From positions 47,021 through 111,020 of the forward strand of contig CALXOV010000010.1 in assembly GCA_944390105.1 (NCBI GenBank): a DNA stretch of 64,000 nt, written 5' to 3'. The notes beneath the pieces are model-generated. The model searched no databases. It saw nothing but the letters and a program-made list of their open reading frames with translations, and had not been told where the DNA came from. Below, piece by piece: positions 8,910-17,927 of this stretch. A program made the translations under genes and the position numbers. This DNA comes from an uncultured Succinivibrionaceae bacterium. Its GTDB lineage: Bacteria; Pseudomonadota; Gammaproteobacteria; Enterobacterales; Succinivibrionaceae. The stretch's first letter is position 1; every line of letters starts with the position of its first letter.

Positions 8910-10379
8910 TTAAGATTGCTGATCTAACAGCTTTTTCAGCTCATCGGTCACAAACTGTACTTGTGTACCGACAATTACCTGCACCGATTTGGCAGACGGA
9001 CGTAGAACACCAGCCGCACCCGCAGCCTTAATCGCGGCTTCATCAATGATCGATGCATCCAGTACATCCAAACGAATGCGGGTAATGCAGTTATCTACCG
9101 CTAAGATATTTTCCTTGCCGCCTAAAGCTGCCAAGACTTTAGCTGCATACTCGGCATAGCGCTCCGATCCTGCGGCAGCCGCCTCTCCGGAGGCATCGCG
9201 CAACGTGTCATCATCCTCGCGCCCCGGAGTCTTAAGATCAAAGTGCACTATCGCAAAACGGAACACGAAGTAGAACACCACAAAGACCACTAAGCCGACT
9301 GGAATAATGAACCAGGGATTCTGCGCCAGAGGCATCTGTGAGGAGAAGAACAAGTCAAGGAAGCCTGCAGAGAAGGAAAAGCCGGCGCGAATCGGCAACA
9401 TTACTGTAATCATAGCTGTAATGCCGGTCATCAGAGCATAGAGCACATAGAGGCCTGGGGCTAAGAACATGAAGGCAAACTCTAAAGGTTCAGTCACACC
9501 TGTGAAGAATGAACAGAAGGCTGCAGAAGCGAGTAAACCCAACACGGCTTTGCGACGTCCTGGTTTGGCGCTACGATACATTGCAAAAGCCGCCGCTGGC
9601 ACACCGAACATCATCACAGGGAAGAATCCTGTCATGTACATGCCGGTAACTCCAAACTCGCCAGTGCTAGACCAGAACTTCGTTAAGTCAGAAATCCCCG
9701 CCACATCAAACCAGAATACGGCATTTAACGCATGATGCATGCCAATAGGGATCAACAAGCGGTTTAAGAAGGCGTAAATGCCGGCGCCGACGGCACCGAT
9801 AGACAGCACGCTTTCGCCAACTAAGATAAGACCGTTGTATACGAGCGGCCACAGGAAGAACAGCACCGCCGAAACAACAATCGCAACGAGTGCAGTAATA
9901 ATGGCCACTGAGCGCTTACCTGAGAAGAAAGCTAGGAAATCAGGTAGCTTAGTGGCAGAGAAGCGGTTATAGCAGGTCGCACCAATGATACCTGAAATGA
10001 TGCCGATGAACTGATTATTCACTTTACTGAAGGAGGCATCCGCTTCAGCACCGGTCAGGACTGAGACAAAGCCAGGAGAGAGCAGGGTCTGAATAACAAA
10101 CCATGCCACAATACCGGCTAAAGCCGGGGTACCATCGCGCTCTTTTGCCATGCCGACTGCCACACCAATAGCAAACAGCACTGACATATTATTAATGATG
10201 GCACCGCCGGCTTGCACACAGAAGGTGCCTAGTACCAGCATAAAGCTCTGATCAGCTTGACCGCCCTGCATGGTAGTAGGGGCAAATAAGTAGCCAAGGC
10301 CCATTAAAATGCCTGCCACCGGCAAACATGCCACAGGGAGCATCAGCGACTTTCCCAGCCGCTGAAGATACTGCATCAT
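8910..10379 (-). CDS. PTS glucose/N-acetylglucosamine-family permease EIICB
   Basis: The 489-residue permease has the order EIIC (about 1-375) then EIIB (about 405-485), with no EIIA domain. EIIC carries the family features GKSLMLPVACLPVAGILMG, PIGMHHALNAVFWF, FFTGVTEPLEFAFMFLAPG and LKTPGRED. EIIB carries the phosphorylated cysteine in NCITRIRLDV. It would import a hexose as its 6-phosphate using phosphate from the EIIA encoded by crr three genes upstream. Segments such as AGFSFSAGFLD look more like NagE than PtsG, so the substrate could be GlcNAc; I leave it open. It is the last gene of the operon. Confidence 0.88.
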   Translation of the reverse strand: MMQYLQRLGKSLMLPVACLPVAGILMGLGYLFAPTTMQGGQADQSFMLVLGTFCVQAGGAIINNMSVLFAIGVAVGMAKERDGTPALAGIVAWFVIQTLLSPGFVSVLTGAEADASFSKVNNQFIGIISGIIGATCYNRFSATKLPDFLAFFSGKRSVAIITALVAIVVSAVLFFLWPLVYNGLILVGESVLSIGAVGAGIYAFLNRLLIPIGMHHALNAVFWFDVAGISDLTKFWSSTGEFGVTGMYMTGFFPVMMFGVPAAAFAMYRSAKPGRRKAVLGLLASAAFCSFFTGVTEPLEFAFMFLAPGLYVLYALMTGITAMITVMLPIRAGFSFSAGFLDLFFSSQMPLAQNPWFIIPVGLVVFVVFYFVFRFAIVHFDLKTPGREDDDTLRDASGEAAAAGSERYAEYAAKVLAALGGKENILAVDNCITRIRLDVLDASIIDEAAIKAAGAAGVLRPSAKSVQVIVGTQVQFVTDELKKLLDQQS

Positions 10380-10392
10380 AATCTATTATCTC

Positions 10393-10650
10393 CTAAAGGT
10401 TCTCTTGTAAAAATTGCAAAGCCGCATCAGCCGCTTCCTTTTCATCAGCGCCGGCAAACTGCAACACCAAACTGTCACCTTGCTGTAGCGATAGCTTCAT
10501 CACTGATAACAGATGCTTACCGTCCACCATCTTTTCCGGACAACCTAACTGACAGTCCGCAGCATACTCTTTAATCAGTTTTACGAGCTGTCCGGCCGGA
10601 CGGGCATGAATGCCGCGCGGATCCGTGATTTTGTAAGTTATTTCTTGCAT
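10393..10650 (-). CDS. ptsH: Phosphocarrier protein HPr
   Basis: The 85-residue HPr relays phosphate from Enzyme I to EIIA. The active-site histidine lies in GIHARPAG (about His15). The region equivalent to the regulatory Ser46 loop reads KHLLSVMKL, so a His occupies the Ser46 position; this is not unusual for a species without HPr kinase, but it is visible. It lies between ptsI (21 bases upstream) and the EIICB gene (13 bases downstream). Confidence 0.93.
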   Translation of the reverse strand: MQEITYKITDPRGIHARPAGQLVKLIKEYAADCQLGCPEKMVDGKHLLSVMKLSLQQGDSLVLQFAGADEKEAADAALQFLQENL

Positions 10651-10671
10651 GATGCTCCTTCTTTTTTGATA

Positions 10672-12315
10672 TTAAAATAAAATTTCTGACCCGCGCCGAT
10701 TGCTACACTCAGCATCACTGCTTAATATCTGGGCACGCACCGGCAGAATACGACTTGGACTTACAGATAATTCATCAATGCCGTATTCAATAAAGGTATT
10801 AGTCAAGGACAAATCGGCTGCTGCCTCGCCGCAGATCCCCACCCAGATCCCTGCAGCGTGTGCGTTTCGCGCCGTAAGCTTGATGAGTTCAAGCAAAGCC
10901 GGATGATGCGGATCGTAAAACGGCGCTAAGCTGGAATTTTGGCGATCCAGAGCGCAGGTATACTGCATTAAATCATTAGTGCCGATGGAAAAGAATTCCA
11001 CCTCGCGCGCAAGTTGCGCACTTAACACCGCGGCAGCCGGAGTCTCAATCATGATACCAAGCTGTGGACGCGTGCAAGCCTTACCCTCACGAATAAGTTC
11101 ACGCAAACTTTCCTCAAGCAGGGCCTTTGCCTTTTGCACTTCACTTACAGCCGTTACCATCGGAAGCATCAATAAGATATTGCCCCGCGCAGCGGCACGG
11201 CAGATAGCGCGTAGTTGAACTTTAAATAACTCAGGACGCGTAAGACAGATGCGTAGTGCGCGTAGACCTAAAGCTGGATTTTCTTCGGCAGGCAGTTCAA
11301 AGTAGGGACATTTTTTATCTGCGCCAATATCCAAAGTACGAATGACTAGGGGACGTCCATTTAATGTAGTAGCAACGCGTGCATAAGCCTGATACTGCTC
11401 CTCTTCTGTAGGATAGGTTTCATGCCCAATATATAAAAACTCACTGCGCATCAACCCCACACCTTCACAGTCATTATCAAGCGCAAATTCAATTTCATCG
11501 GGGCTGCCGATATTAGCGCATACCAGCATTTTATGTCCGCAGGGAGCTATTGAAGCCTTGCCGCGCAGCGCAAACAGTTTAAGTTGCTCTTTATCCCAAT
11601 CATCCTTAGCCTGCTGCATCTTAACAATGGTGGGTTCATCTGGTTCTAAGTAATAGCAACCGGCAGTAGCATCTACCGCCATAATTTTACCGTCAATATT
11701 CAGCGGCAACGAGGCTTCAATTAAGGAAGGGACCCCCATGTTACGAGCCAAAATAGCGGCATGGGAATTCAAAGTGCCTTGACGTAGCACAATGGCGGCC
11801 ACATGCTCTCTAGCAAAAGCTGCGGTCTGCGACGGAGTTAAGTCATCGGCAACAATCACTGAACGCACGGAAGGCTTAGTCTGTAGCTTAACACCGGCTA
11901 TGCAAGAGGCAATGCGCTGTGATACATCGAGCATATCAGCCGCGCGCGCCTGCATGTAAGGATCATCCAAGGCTTTAAACTCATCAGCCTGCGCTTTACC
12001 TGCTTGCAAAATCGCAACTGCCGCATTAATGCCACCTTGTTTAATTAGCTCTCGCGCAGGATCTAAAAGCTCATCTTCCTGACAGAGCATGGCGTGAAAT
12101 TCTAAGATCTCAGCGGCCGCAGAGTCGGACCCTTGCTCGTCAATCAAGGCTTTAATCTGCTCTAAAGCATCTTCAGATCCTGCCTGCAAGCGTGTAAGCT
12201 CATCCTCAATGCTTAAAATCGCCAGATCGCTTACTTTGAGATCTTGCGTTTTGATTTCAAACACCGGTCCAATAGCGATGCCGTTGCCAGCAATTTTCGC
12301 CTTGCCTTGTTGCAT
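10672..12315 (-). CDS. ptsI: PTS Enzyme I (phosphoenolpyruvate-protein phosphotransferase)
   Basis: Enzyme I takes phosphate from PEP and passes it to HPr. The 547 residues include the phosphohistidine segment GTLNSHAAILARN near residue 185, the PEP-binding LMRSEFLY and VRTLDIGADKK stretches, SIGTNDLMQYTCALDR and the C-terminal catalytic cysteine in GICGEAAAD. It is somewhat shorter than E. coli EI (575 residues), mainly at the ends. The usual GGxTSHAAI motif reads GTLNSHAAI. It lies between crr and ptsH in the operon. Confidence 0.95.
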   Translation of the reverse strand: MQQGKAKIAGNGIAIGPVFEIKTQDLKVSDLAILSIEDELTRLQAGSEDALEQIKALIDEQGSDSAAAEILEFHAMLCQEDELLDPARELIKQGGINAAVAILQAGKAQADEFKALDDPYMQARAADMLDVSQRIASCIAGVKLQTKPSVRSVIVADDLTPSQTAAFAREHVAAIVLRQGTLNSHAAILARNMGVPSLIEASLPLNIDGKIMAVDATAGCYYLEPDEPTIVKMQQAKDDWDKEQLKLFALRGKASIAPCGHKMLVCANIGSPDEIEFALDNDCEGVGLMRSEFLYIGHETYPTEEEQYQAYARVATTLNGRPLVIRTLDIGADKKCPYFELPAEENPALGLRALRICLTRPELFKVQLRAICRAAARGNILLMLPMVTAVSEVQKAKALLEESLRELIREGKACTRPQLGIMIETPAAAVLSAQLAREVEFFSIGTNDLMQYTCALDRQNSSLAPFYDPHHPALLELIKLTARNAHAAGIWVGICGEAAADLSLTNTFIEYGIDELSVSPSRILPVRAQILSSDAECSNRRGSEILF

Positions 12316-12356
12316 AATATTTTCCTTCTTTAAAAAGTGAGCTGACGCAGCGTGGC

Positions 12357-12848
12357 TTATTTTTCGAAGGTGCAGATGATATCACCCTTGCTAACCGGCT
12401 TAGGAGCAACAAACTCAATCTTCCTAAAATTGTCTGGATTGCAGATGACCAGTGGCACTTCAATTGAGTAGCCTTCGTTTTTGATTAAAGGAATATCAAA
12501 CTTAATTAAAGGATCTCCTTGTTTGACATCAGCATCTTCCTGCACCAACGCGCTAAAACCTTTTCCTTTTAAATCAACGGTGTTGATGCCAACATGAATT
12601 AAGATTTCAATGCCGGAGACACTTGTAATGGTTAAAGCATGACCGGTACGGAAGATCTGAGTGATCACGCCATCACAAGGAGCGTATATCATGCCTTCTC
12701 GCGGATTAAAACCAATCGTTGGACCTAAAATACCCTCAGCAAAAGTAGGATCCGGAATGATGGATTTATCAATAATTTCACCATTTAAAGGTGATGCAAT
12801 GGTGAAGGCATTCGCTTTTTTAGTAAAAAGTTTATCAAGTCCAAACAT
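12357..12848 (-). CDS. crr: PTS glucose-specific EIIA component
   Basis: EIIA-Glc takes phosphate from HPr and is the carbon-catabolite signal in gammaproteobacteria. From the ATG at 12848, which follows GGAGAGAG, the product is 163 residues; an upstream in-frame ATG at 12872 lacks such a site. The two active-site histidines are seen in GHALTITS and EILIHVGINTVDLKGKGF. The N-terminal KKANAFTIASPLNGEI stretch matches the family. It is the first gene of crr-ptsI-ptsH-EIICB, an order different from E. coli ptsHI-crr. Confidence 0.93.
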   Translation of the reverse strand: MFGLDKLFTKKANAFTIASPLNGEIIDKSIIPDPTFAEGILGPTIGFNPREGMIYAPCDGVITQIFRTGHALTITSVSGIEILIHVGINTVDLKGKGFSALVQEDADVKQGDPLIKFDIPLIKNEGYSIEVPLVICNPDNFRKIEFVAPKPVSKGDIICTFEK

Positions 12849-12906
12849 AGCTCTCTCCGTGGCGCAGCGCACGTGGGCACTGCCTTCTGCTACAAATTCG
12901 GCGCAA

Positions 12907-12969
12907 ATAATAGCTTATAAAAGAGTAGAGAATTAGGACACAGCTCAAAATTTCGTGAGAACGTTTACA
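12907..12969 (-). promoter_or_regulatory. Probable CRP-dependent promoter of the PTS operon
   Basis: On the minus strand TGTAA-ACGTTC-TCACG (12969-12954) matches the CRP half-sites TGTGA/TCACA at 8 of 10 positions. TATTAT (12912-12907) could be the -10, giving a start near 12900 with the CRP site centred about 61 bases upstream, as in class I promoters. No good -35 is present, as expected for an activator-dependent promoter. Confidence 0.45.
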
Positions 12970-13797
12970 TTAAGGATAAGAAATGAATCACAAATCACAT
13001 TGTGCTAAGCAAAATTTTTAGTAACTTCAGACCTGAGAGAGAAAATTGTATGAAGCCGATACCTATAAGTTAAGGATATTGACGCAACAACATACGCAAG
13101 AGAGCAATGAGTAATACTGTAGTTAATCAATTACAACATCCCCAGCGCAAATAAAAGCGTATGACCTGCTTAGAAAGAAGGCATGCAAGTTGCTGTAGCT
13201 TGCGTTACTTTAGTATTTGATAGCGCAAGTGAGGCGTTTGGTAGGATAAAAACGAAGTTATTTGCAACTTGCAGTTAAAAATCAGCATGCCGCTGCGGCA
13301 AAGCGCACGGCCACATAGTTACCGCGTGTAAGAAGCATGGCATCTGTGGATAAATATAAAATCTTACATAATATAAATTATGCGAAGTTGCATATCGTAA
13401 AAGACAAGCAGTCATTTTCAGGTGACTGCAAATATAATCAATAAAATTAACAGATTATAACGCAAATACACTAGGCTAGTATGAACTTTAAGGTCTCAAT
13501 CCTTAACTCTTACACCTAATTATTTGTTCCCAATTTTACCGCAGGATTTCTGTAAAGATCAAGGTAAAAAATCAATTTTATGATTTTCTCAAAGCGCGGA
13601 AATTACTGGCACAGTAGGGTAAGATACAGCATTAGAGAGATAAGCGTGAATGATGTGCTTTCATGCTGTTATAGGCGATTTCGTTAATTTTAGCGATTTT
13701 CCATCAAGTCGTCTCTTAAAAAAAATCCCTTTTTAGCTTTGCTCAATTTCAATAAAGACAGATTTTAGGCTTGCTGCATATTTAAAAAGCGCGATTC
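12970..13797. other. Non-coding stretch, no gene recognised
   Basis: About 830 bases are AT-rich and have stops in all frames. I see no RNA gene or coding remnant here. The part next to 13798 may be decayed IS110 sequence, because it follows the transposase fragment on the minus strand, but I could not recover readable transposase codons from it. Confidence 0.5.
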
Positions 13798-13929
13798 TCA
13801 GCTCCCTCCTCTGGTCTTAAAAATACGCTGTTTGCGGGTTAATTGACGGTTATAAAGACGGGAGGTTTTATTGTCTTTATAAGCGACTTGAAATACTGAT
13901 TTAGCCAAATCCACACCGACGTGAAGCAT
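13798..13929 (-). pseudogene. IS110-family transposase fragment (N-terminus only)
   Basis: A 43-codon frame begins MLHVGVDLAKSVFQVAYKD and ends in TGA. GVDLAKSVFQV is the start of the RuvC-like DEDD domain of IS110 transposases, including the first catalytic Asp. Full-length proteins are about 300-400 residues, so nearly all of the catalytic domain and the whole C-terminal serine domain are missing. It is a dead relic. Confidence 0.75.
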
Positions 13930-14654
13930 GGGGTTTTCTTGAAAAATTAAAGAGGCAGTCTTAGCAAACTCCTTGTTTAATCAAAGGATCTGTTTTTATC
14001 TTAATCGGAATCCGTCAGCGATCCTTTGTCGTTGCTCTCAATTCCATATCACTACCCCCTCGGCAAGCCCCAAATACGCAAAAGCATAAGGCTTTGCATA
14101 TATTTCAGCGCCTGAACTAACCATAAGGCAATAATCACGGTTCAGCATATCAATAAATACAGATCGCCATAGCAAAAATCACGGACAACTGCGGAGCGGA
14201 TTGAACATTACTGCTGTCGCTACGCTCCATCCGTGCAAGCTCAGTCCGCCTCTCAGATCTCAAGCAAGATGATCCAGAGATTGACAATCATCTGAGGTTT
14301 AACTTAAAGTAAAAAGAGGAACAGGAAGGTAAGAGAAAAACGCCAGACTGGATCCACAGATCTCTCCAAGATGATCTTTTCTGTAAAGTTCAATTACGGA
14401 TCATCTTAGGCAATAAACTCAGATCATCTTAGTAATAATCTACATTTGATAGTCATAAACACACATCGCGTGAATCTCAGTGTGTCGTATTTGTGGGGGT
14501 CAGTTCACATGTGGGGTAAATGCAGGCCAGGCGTCGTACTCTAATCCGGACAAAGTCCCCGGCTCATCCCTACGCACGTTGGGTAAATTTTAACTGCCGG
14601 ATATGCCGCGCTAACAGGTGAATTTACTGATTATTGCTTACTTCTACTTATGTT
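13930..14654. other. Non-coding region upstream of the IS110 fragment, with inverted repeats
   Basis: No coding sequence was found. The part adjoining the transposase start (13930 to about 14060) corresponds to the IS110 left-end leader, where intact elements encode their bridge RNA. Farther on, the 10-mer AAGATGATCC at 14266 recurs inverted at 14398, and AAGATGATCT at 14368 recurs inverted at 14421. Confidence 0.5.
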
Positions 14655-14684
14655 TTGTTATCATAACGTGATTTTTTAAATAAT
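14655..14684 (+). promoter_or_regulatory. Possible promoter of the men operon
   Basis: TTGTTA (14655-14660) and AATAAT (14679-14684) are 18 bases apart, ending 16 bases before the menI ATG. The small palindrome GTTATCATAAC overlaps the -35. This is a pattern call. Confidence 0.35.
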
Positions 14685-14700
14685 TAAATTAGGCAGTTTC

Positions 14701-15108
14701 ATGCAAAAAATTTCACCTTCAATGCAGGATTTTCTGCATATCAGTGTCAAACAGGTCAATGACCATAGCTTGCGCGCCGTAATGCCGGTTAATGAGCGCA
14801 ATTGTCAGCCTTACGGACTGCTGTGCGGCGGCGCATCGCTGGCTTTATGCGAAATATGTGCTGGCATGTACTCTGAGCATCAGCTACAAGGAACCAATCA
14901 AGTGGCTTTAGGCATTCAGGTAACAGGCAATCATATAAAAAGCGCCCACATTGGTGAGCAGGTAAGTTGCGAAATTACCCCGCTCTCCTGCGGACAGACG
15001 TTACATGTGCTACAGGCGCGAGTGTGTAATGCCCAAGGCGAACTGCTGTGTAGCGCTACGATCACCAACGCAATTCGCCCTAATCCTAGACATACTCCTG
15101 AATCTTAG
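14701..15108 (+). CDS. menI: 1,4-dihydroxy-2-naphthoyl-CoA hydrolase (hotdog thioesterase)
   Basis: It is predicted to release 1,4-dihydroxy-2-naphthoate from its CoA thioester in menaquinone synthesis. The 135-residue protein aligns by eye with E. coli YdiI/MenI across the hotdog core: NCQPYGLLCGGASLALCE, GIQVTGNHIKSAHIGEQV and GELLCSATITNAI. The catalytic Glu of the ALCE segment is present. The usual HGGAS histidine is a cysteine here (CGGAS), which is unusual and could alter activity. It heads the men cluster, 35 bases before menF, which supports the MenI role over a general thioesterase. Confidence 0.82.
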   Translation: MQKISPSMQDFLHISVKQVNDHSLRAVMPVNERNCQPYGLLCGGASLALCEICAGMYSEHQLQGTNQVALGIQVTGNHIKSAHIGEQVSCEITPLSCGQTLHVLQARVCNAQGELLCSATITNAIRPNPRHTPES

Positions 15109-15143
15109 CTTAATTTATAGTAGCATTAAAAACTTTATCCTTC

Positions 15144-16250
15144 ATGCTTGATAAACGCTTCTCTGTTCTGCGCACGATACAGGCACTCATTTGCAGTAGG
15201 CATAGTTTTGCCCTGCTGCGCCTGCCATATGCCGCAACCATTGACTGTATTATCACCACACCGGATTCATGTAATCCACTGCAGGCAGATTTCCAGCTCG
15301 CGCCTTTTGCTTCGACGCGCCATTCTATCGTTTTTAAGGCAGCCTGCAGACTAAGCTGCTCACTGGATGAACTGCCCAAACAACTGATGCATCATGGCAT
15401 TCTAAACGCAGCAGACATTGATGCGATATCTCTTACCATGTCGCACGATGTTGCTAAGCTGCAGGAACGCTGTCACAGTCTCAATGCCACAGTTAAAGAT
15501 CGCTATACGACAGCTTTTACCACTTTTGTACAGGCTCTCAAAGAGAGGCGTTTTAGCAAACTTGTGCTAGCTCGTCCCTTCTACTGCCTGCCGCGCCGCC
15601 TGCTTGGCGAAGTATGGCTACAGCTACAAGAACATTATCCACAGGCCTGCTGCTATTTAGTACATGACGGCGGTGATGACATTTACCTTGGCGCAACTCC
15701 GGAGACCTTAGCAGATATTGAAGCAGATGTGCTTCACACTATGTCTTTGGCCGGCACCATGCATAAAAATTCTTCTGGCAACTACGTGTGGTCAAACAAA
15801 AATCTGCAGGAGCAACAGGTGGTAACTGATTACATTCTGCAGACTCTACAGCCTTTCTGCCAAGCTATTAAAGCCCAAGGCCCTGCTACGCACGACGCTG
15901 GCCCTGTGGTGCATTTGTGTACCCGTATTCAGGCTACATTACGTCCATCAACTAAAGCTGAAGAAGTCATTGCTGCCCTACATCCGACTCCTGCTGTCTG
16001 CGGCGTGCCAACGGCAGAGGCTATGAACTTTATTCGACAGCATGAAGGCTTTGATCGCAATTTCTATGCCGGCTTTATCGGATTTAAACAAGGATCGCGG
16101 CAACACTACTTCGTCAATCTGCGCTGTCTGCACTATGATGGAGCCATCGCCTGCTTATACGCTGGCGGCGGTATTCTAGCGAATTCGCAACTCGACGCAG
16201 AGTGGCAAGAAACCGAACACAAATTGCAGACTTTACGGGAATTTATTTAA
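15144..16250 (+). CDS. menF: Isochorismate synthase
   Basis: It converts chorismate to isochorismate, the entry to menaquinone synthesis. The 368-residue protein has the chorismate-binding C-terminal domain: FSKLVLARPF near residue 137, GATPETLADIEADVLHTMSLAGT near 180, HLCTRIQATLR and the terminal HPTPAVCGVPTAEA and YAGFIGF segments, with the magnesium-binding glutamates in place. It overlaps menD by one base (TAATG), so the pair is translationally coupled. Confidence 0.92.
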   Translation: MLDKRFSVLRTIQALICSRHSFALLRLPYAATIDCIITTPDSCNPLQADFQLAPFASTRHSIVFKAACRLSCSLDELPKQLMHHGILNAADIDAISLTMSHDVAKLQERCHSLNATVKDRYTTAFTTFVQALKERRFSKLVLARPFYCLPRRLLGEVWLQLQEHYPQACCYLVHDGGDDIYLGATPETLADIEADVLHTMSLAGTMHKNSSGNYVWSNKNLQEQQVVTDYILQTLQPFCQAIKAQGPATHDAGPVVHLCTRIQATLRPSTKAEEVIAALHPTPAVCGVPTAEAMNFIRQHEGFDRNFYAGFIGFKQGSRQHYFVNLRCLHYDGAIACLYAGGGILANSQLDAEWQETEHKLQTLREFI

Positions 16251-17893
16251 TGTTCAGTGCAAAAGAAAATGTGCAGATGACGTTGGCACTGCTGCGTGCC
16301 TATGGCATCAGACAAGCGGTGCTGTGCCCGGGGTCACGCGATATTCCTCTGATACAGGGCTTAGCGCAGTGTCCAGAAATTACCTGCCATGCCTTTACCG
16401 ACGAGCGCTCTGCTGGTTTTGCTGCCATCGGCATTATCACGCAGCTGCACGAACCCTGCGCGGTAGTGGTTACCTCAGGCTCGGCTTTGCTCAATCTTCA
16501 TCCTGCAGTGGGTGAAGCCTTTTATCGACATCTGCCACTATTGATCCTGTCAGCCGACCGTGCTCCGGCGTGGATCGATCAAAATGATGGACAAACCTTG
16601 CCGCAGCCGAGAGTTTTTAAGCGTTTAGTTAAATATTCCGGGATTGCATATGAAATTAAGGACACCGAAGATCGCTGGCACTGCCGACGTGTTGTCAATG
16701 AAGCCTTGCTGGCACTTACCTGCCCACCGTATGCTCCCGTGCACCTCAATATTCCGATAAGCGATCCCTTCTTTGATTTTAATGTCTCTAAGCTACCATC
16801 GGCAGCTCGAATGGAGTACATTAGCCTAAGTAAGCTGGACAGGCTCTTAGCAGACTATCATCGCATCCTGCTTATCTTGGCACAGAATGATTATGCTCAA
16901 CCACCCTCAAGGGAAGAGCAGTCGGCGTTGGCCCAGCGTTTTAGTGTAGCAGCCGAGCAACTGTCCAATGCACAATCCACCTATTTTATTAATTTACCAG
17001 AAGTTTTCGCCGCCAAACTGTTACAAAGCAATGACGCAAAGCAGGAGCACTTTGCCCCGGATTTAGTAATTACCTTAGGTGGTCAAATCTTGTCTAAATC
17101 CTTGAAGCGTTATCTGCGTCGCTGTAGATGTGATCATTTAGATATTAATGCCGAAGGCGCGGTCAATGACGTCTTCATGCACCTGCGCTATATTGTGCAG
17201 GCCGACTACCATATGGCTTTGCAGACTTTATGTACGCTGCCAAGAAAAAATCTGTCTAAGCCCTATTTAACGCCTGCCGACGTAAAGCCTAAAGCTGATC
17301 CGAATACTCTGCCCTTGCCTTATAGTCAGTTATCCCTGCTGCAGCTTTTAATCGCTAAACTGCCAAAAGACAGCGTTCTGCACTTGGCCAACAGCTCAAC
17401 CGTTCGTTATGCCGCATATTTTGCACTGCCGCCTAGAGTGCGCGTTGTGGCCAATCGCGGCGTCAATGGTATTGAAGGCTCACTATCATCCGCCGTCGGC
17501 GCTGCGCTAGCTGATCCAACACGGCTGCACTTTATCTGCATTGGTGATCTGTCATTTTTCTATGATTTAAACGCACTGTGGACGCGCAGTACACTGCGCA
17601 ATCTGCGGGTTGTGCTGTTTAATAATTGCGGAGGGGAAATCTTTGCCGCGCTGCCGGGGCTGTCTCTTGATGACCGTAGCGCCCGTTTTGTCACAGCGCC
17701 GCATTATACCTCAGCGGTGTCATGGGCGATTTCTTGCGGATTTAATGCCGTCCAGATACAAGATGAAGCTGCTTTCACTCAAGCGCTGCCTGCCTTTTTG
17801 CAGGAGAGTGATACGCCACAGCTACTTGAAATTTTAACAGCTCAGGAATCTGATCTAGCCGCCCTACAGCTACTTAAAGCAGCACTACAGTAA
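16250..17893 (+). CDS. menD: 2-succinyl-5-enolpyruvyl-6-hydroxy-3-cyclohexene-1-carboxylate synthase
   Basis: MenD is a ThDP enzyme joining 2-oxoglutarate to isochorismate. The start is the ATG at 16250, inside the TAATG overlap with menF; a longer in-frame extension to 16202 runs inside menF and is rejected. The 547-residue product has the N-terminal CPGSRDIPLI and DERSAGFAAIG motifs, VVTSGSALLNLHPAVGEA, and the C-terminal ThDP site around GDLSFFYDLNAL to NNCGGEIF. The common GSRSSP motif is GSRDIP here. menB follows 34 bases later. Confidence 0.93.
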   Translation: MFSAKENVQMTLALLRAYGIRQAVLCPGSRDIPLIQGLAQCPEITCHAFTDERSAGFAAIGIITQLHEPCAVVVTSGSALLNLHPAVGEAFYRHLPLLILSADRAPAWIDQNDGQTLPQPRVFKRLVKYSGIAYEIKDTEDRWHCRRVVNEALLALTCPPYAPVHLNIPISDPFFDFNVSKLPSAARMEYISLSKLDRLLADYHRILLILAQNDYAQPPSREEQSALAQRFSVAAEQLSNAQSTYFINLPEVFAAKLLQSNDAKQEHFAPDLVITLGGQILSKSLKRYLRRCRCDHLDINAEGAVNDVFMHLRYIVQADYHMALQTLCTLPRKNLSKPYLTPADVKPKADPNTLPLPYSQLSLLQLLIAKLPKDSVLHLANSSTVRYAAYFALPPRVRVVANRGVNGIEGSLSSAVGAALADPTRLHFICIGDLSFFYDLNALWTRSTLRNLRVVLFNNCGGEIFAALPGLSLDDRSARFVTAPHYTSAVSWAISCGFNAVQIQDEAAFTQALPAFLQESDTPQLLEILTAQESDLAALQLLKAALQ

Positions 17894-17927
17894 AGCATTT
17901 TATAGTATAAATTTTATAGGATAAAAT

